In this document: one piece after another, positions 5,065 through 5,065 of the stretch | Position numbering within the stretch: the first letter of the stretch is position 1 | Layout: every line of letters begins with the position of its first letter | NCBI GenBank assembly: GCA_030668505.1 | Contig: DAOUTV010000178.1 | Coordinates: 1 to 5,065 of the forward strand | DNA: 5,065 nucleotides | Direction: 5' to 3' | Source of the DNA: Desulfobacterales bacterium | GTDB taxonomy: Bacteria; Desulfobacterota; Desulfobacteria; Desulfobacterales; C00003060 | The notes under the pieces: model-generated | Told to the model about the DNA's origin: nothing | The model's database searches: none | The model's input: the letters and a program-made list of their open reading frames with translations, nothing else | Position numbers and translations under genes: made by a program

Positions 5065-5065
5065 C

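Overview
This window holds four complete genes of the shikimate (aromatic amino acid) pathway on the + strand: aroF (DAHP synthase), aroB (3-dehydroquinate synthase), a chorismate mutase-shikimate dehydrogenase fusion, and aroA (EPSP synthase). They are packed as one operon. aroB begins about 4 nt after the aroF stop, and the next two junctions are 4-nt ATGA overlaps. All four reading frames are intact and the catalytic motifs checked are present. Moderate GC, the T. maritima-like single-polypeptide DAHP synthase with an N-terminal regulatory domain, and the CM-AroE fusion fit an anaerobic bacterium such as a Desulfobacterota (deltaproteobacterial) lineage. That placement is inference from gene style, not proof.

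Region 1-427 has no large gene but is dense with structure. Bases 1 to about 142 form a long imperfect palindrome centred near base 69, probably a MITE-like or other dispersed intergenic repeat whose left edge lies just outside the window. A plausible sigma-70 promoter (169-198) follows. Next comes a 23-codon leader peptide gene (221-292) with a good Shine-Dalgarno and the run Phe-Phe-Tyr-Tyr-Tyr-Gly-Tyr. A 14-bp GC-rich intrinsic terminator with a T-tract follows at 317-361. Leader bases 255-267 can pair with 324-336 of the terminator to form a 13-position antiterminator (one mismatch, one G-U), and 245-267 can fold into a competing hairpin. This is the architecture of ribosome-mediated transcription attenuation, here reading out charged tRNA-Phe and tRNA-Tyr. 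A second terminator-like hairpin (368-411) sits between the attenuator and the aroF Shine-Dalgarno.

Region 428-4947 is the operon. AroF makes DAHP from PEP and erythrose-4-phosphate, and AroB cyclises it to 3-dehydroquinate. The AroE half of the fusion reduces 3-dehydroshikimate to shikimate. AroA makes EPSP from shikimate-3-phosphate. The chorismate mutase half acts later, turning chorismate into prephenate for Phe and Tyr. Dehydroquinase, shikimate kinase and chorismate synthase are not in the window.

Region 4948-5065 has no gene. It contains a tandem 10-bp repeat and part of a GC-rich inverted repeat that may run past the window end. No clear intrinsic terminator follows aroA.

The most notable content is the mixed Phe/Tyr attenuator with a second hairpin behind it, controlling an operon whose first enzyme carries the kind of N-terminal domain used for Phe/Tyr feedback inhibition. 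The unusual CM-AroE fusion is the second point of interest.
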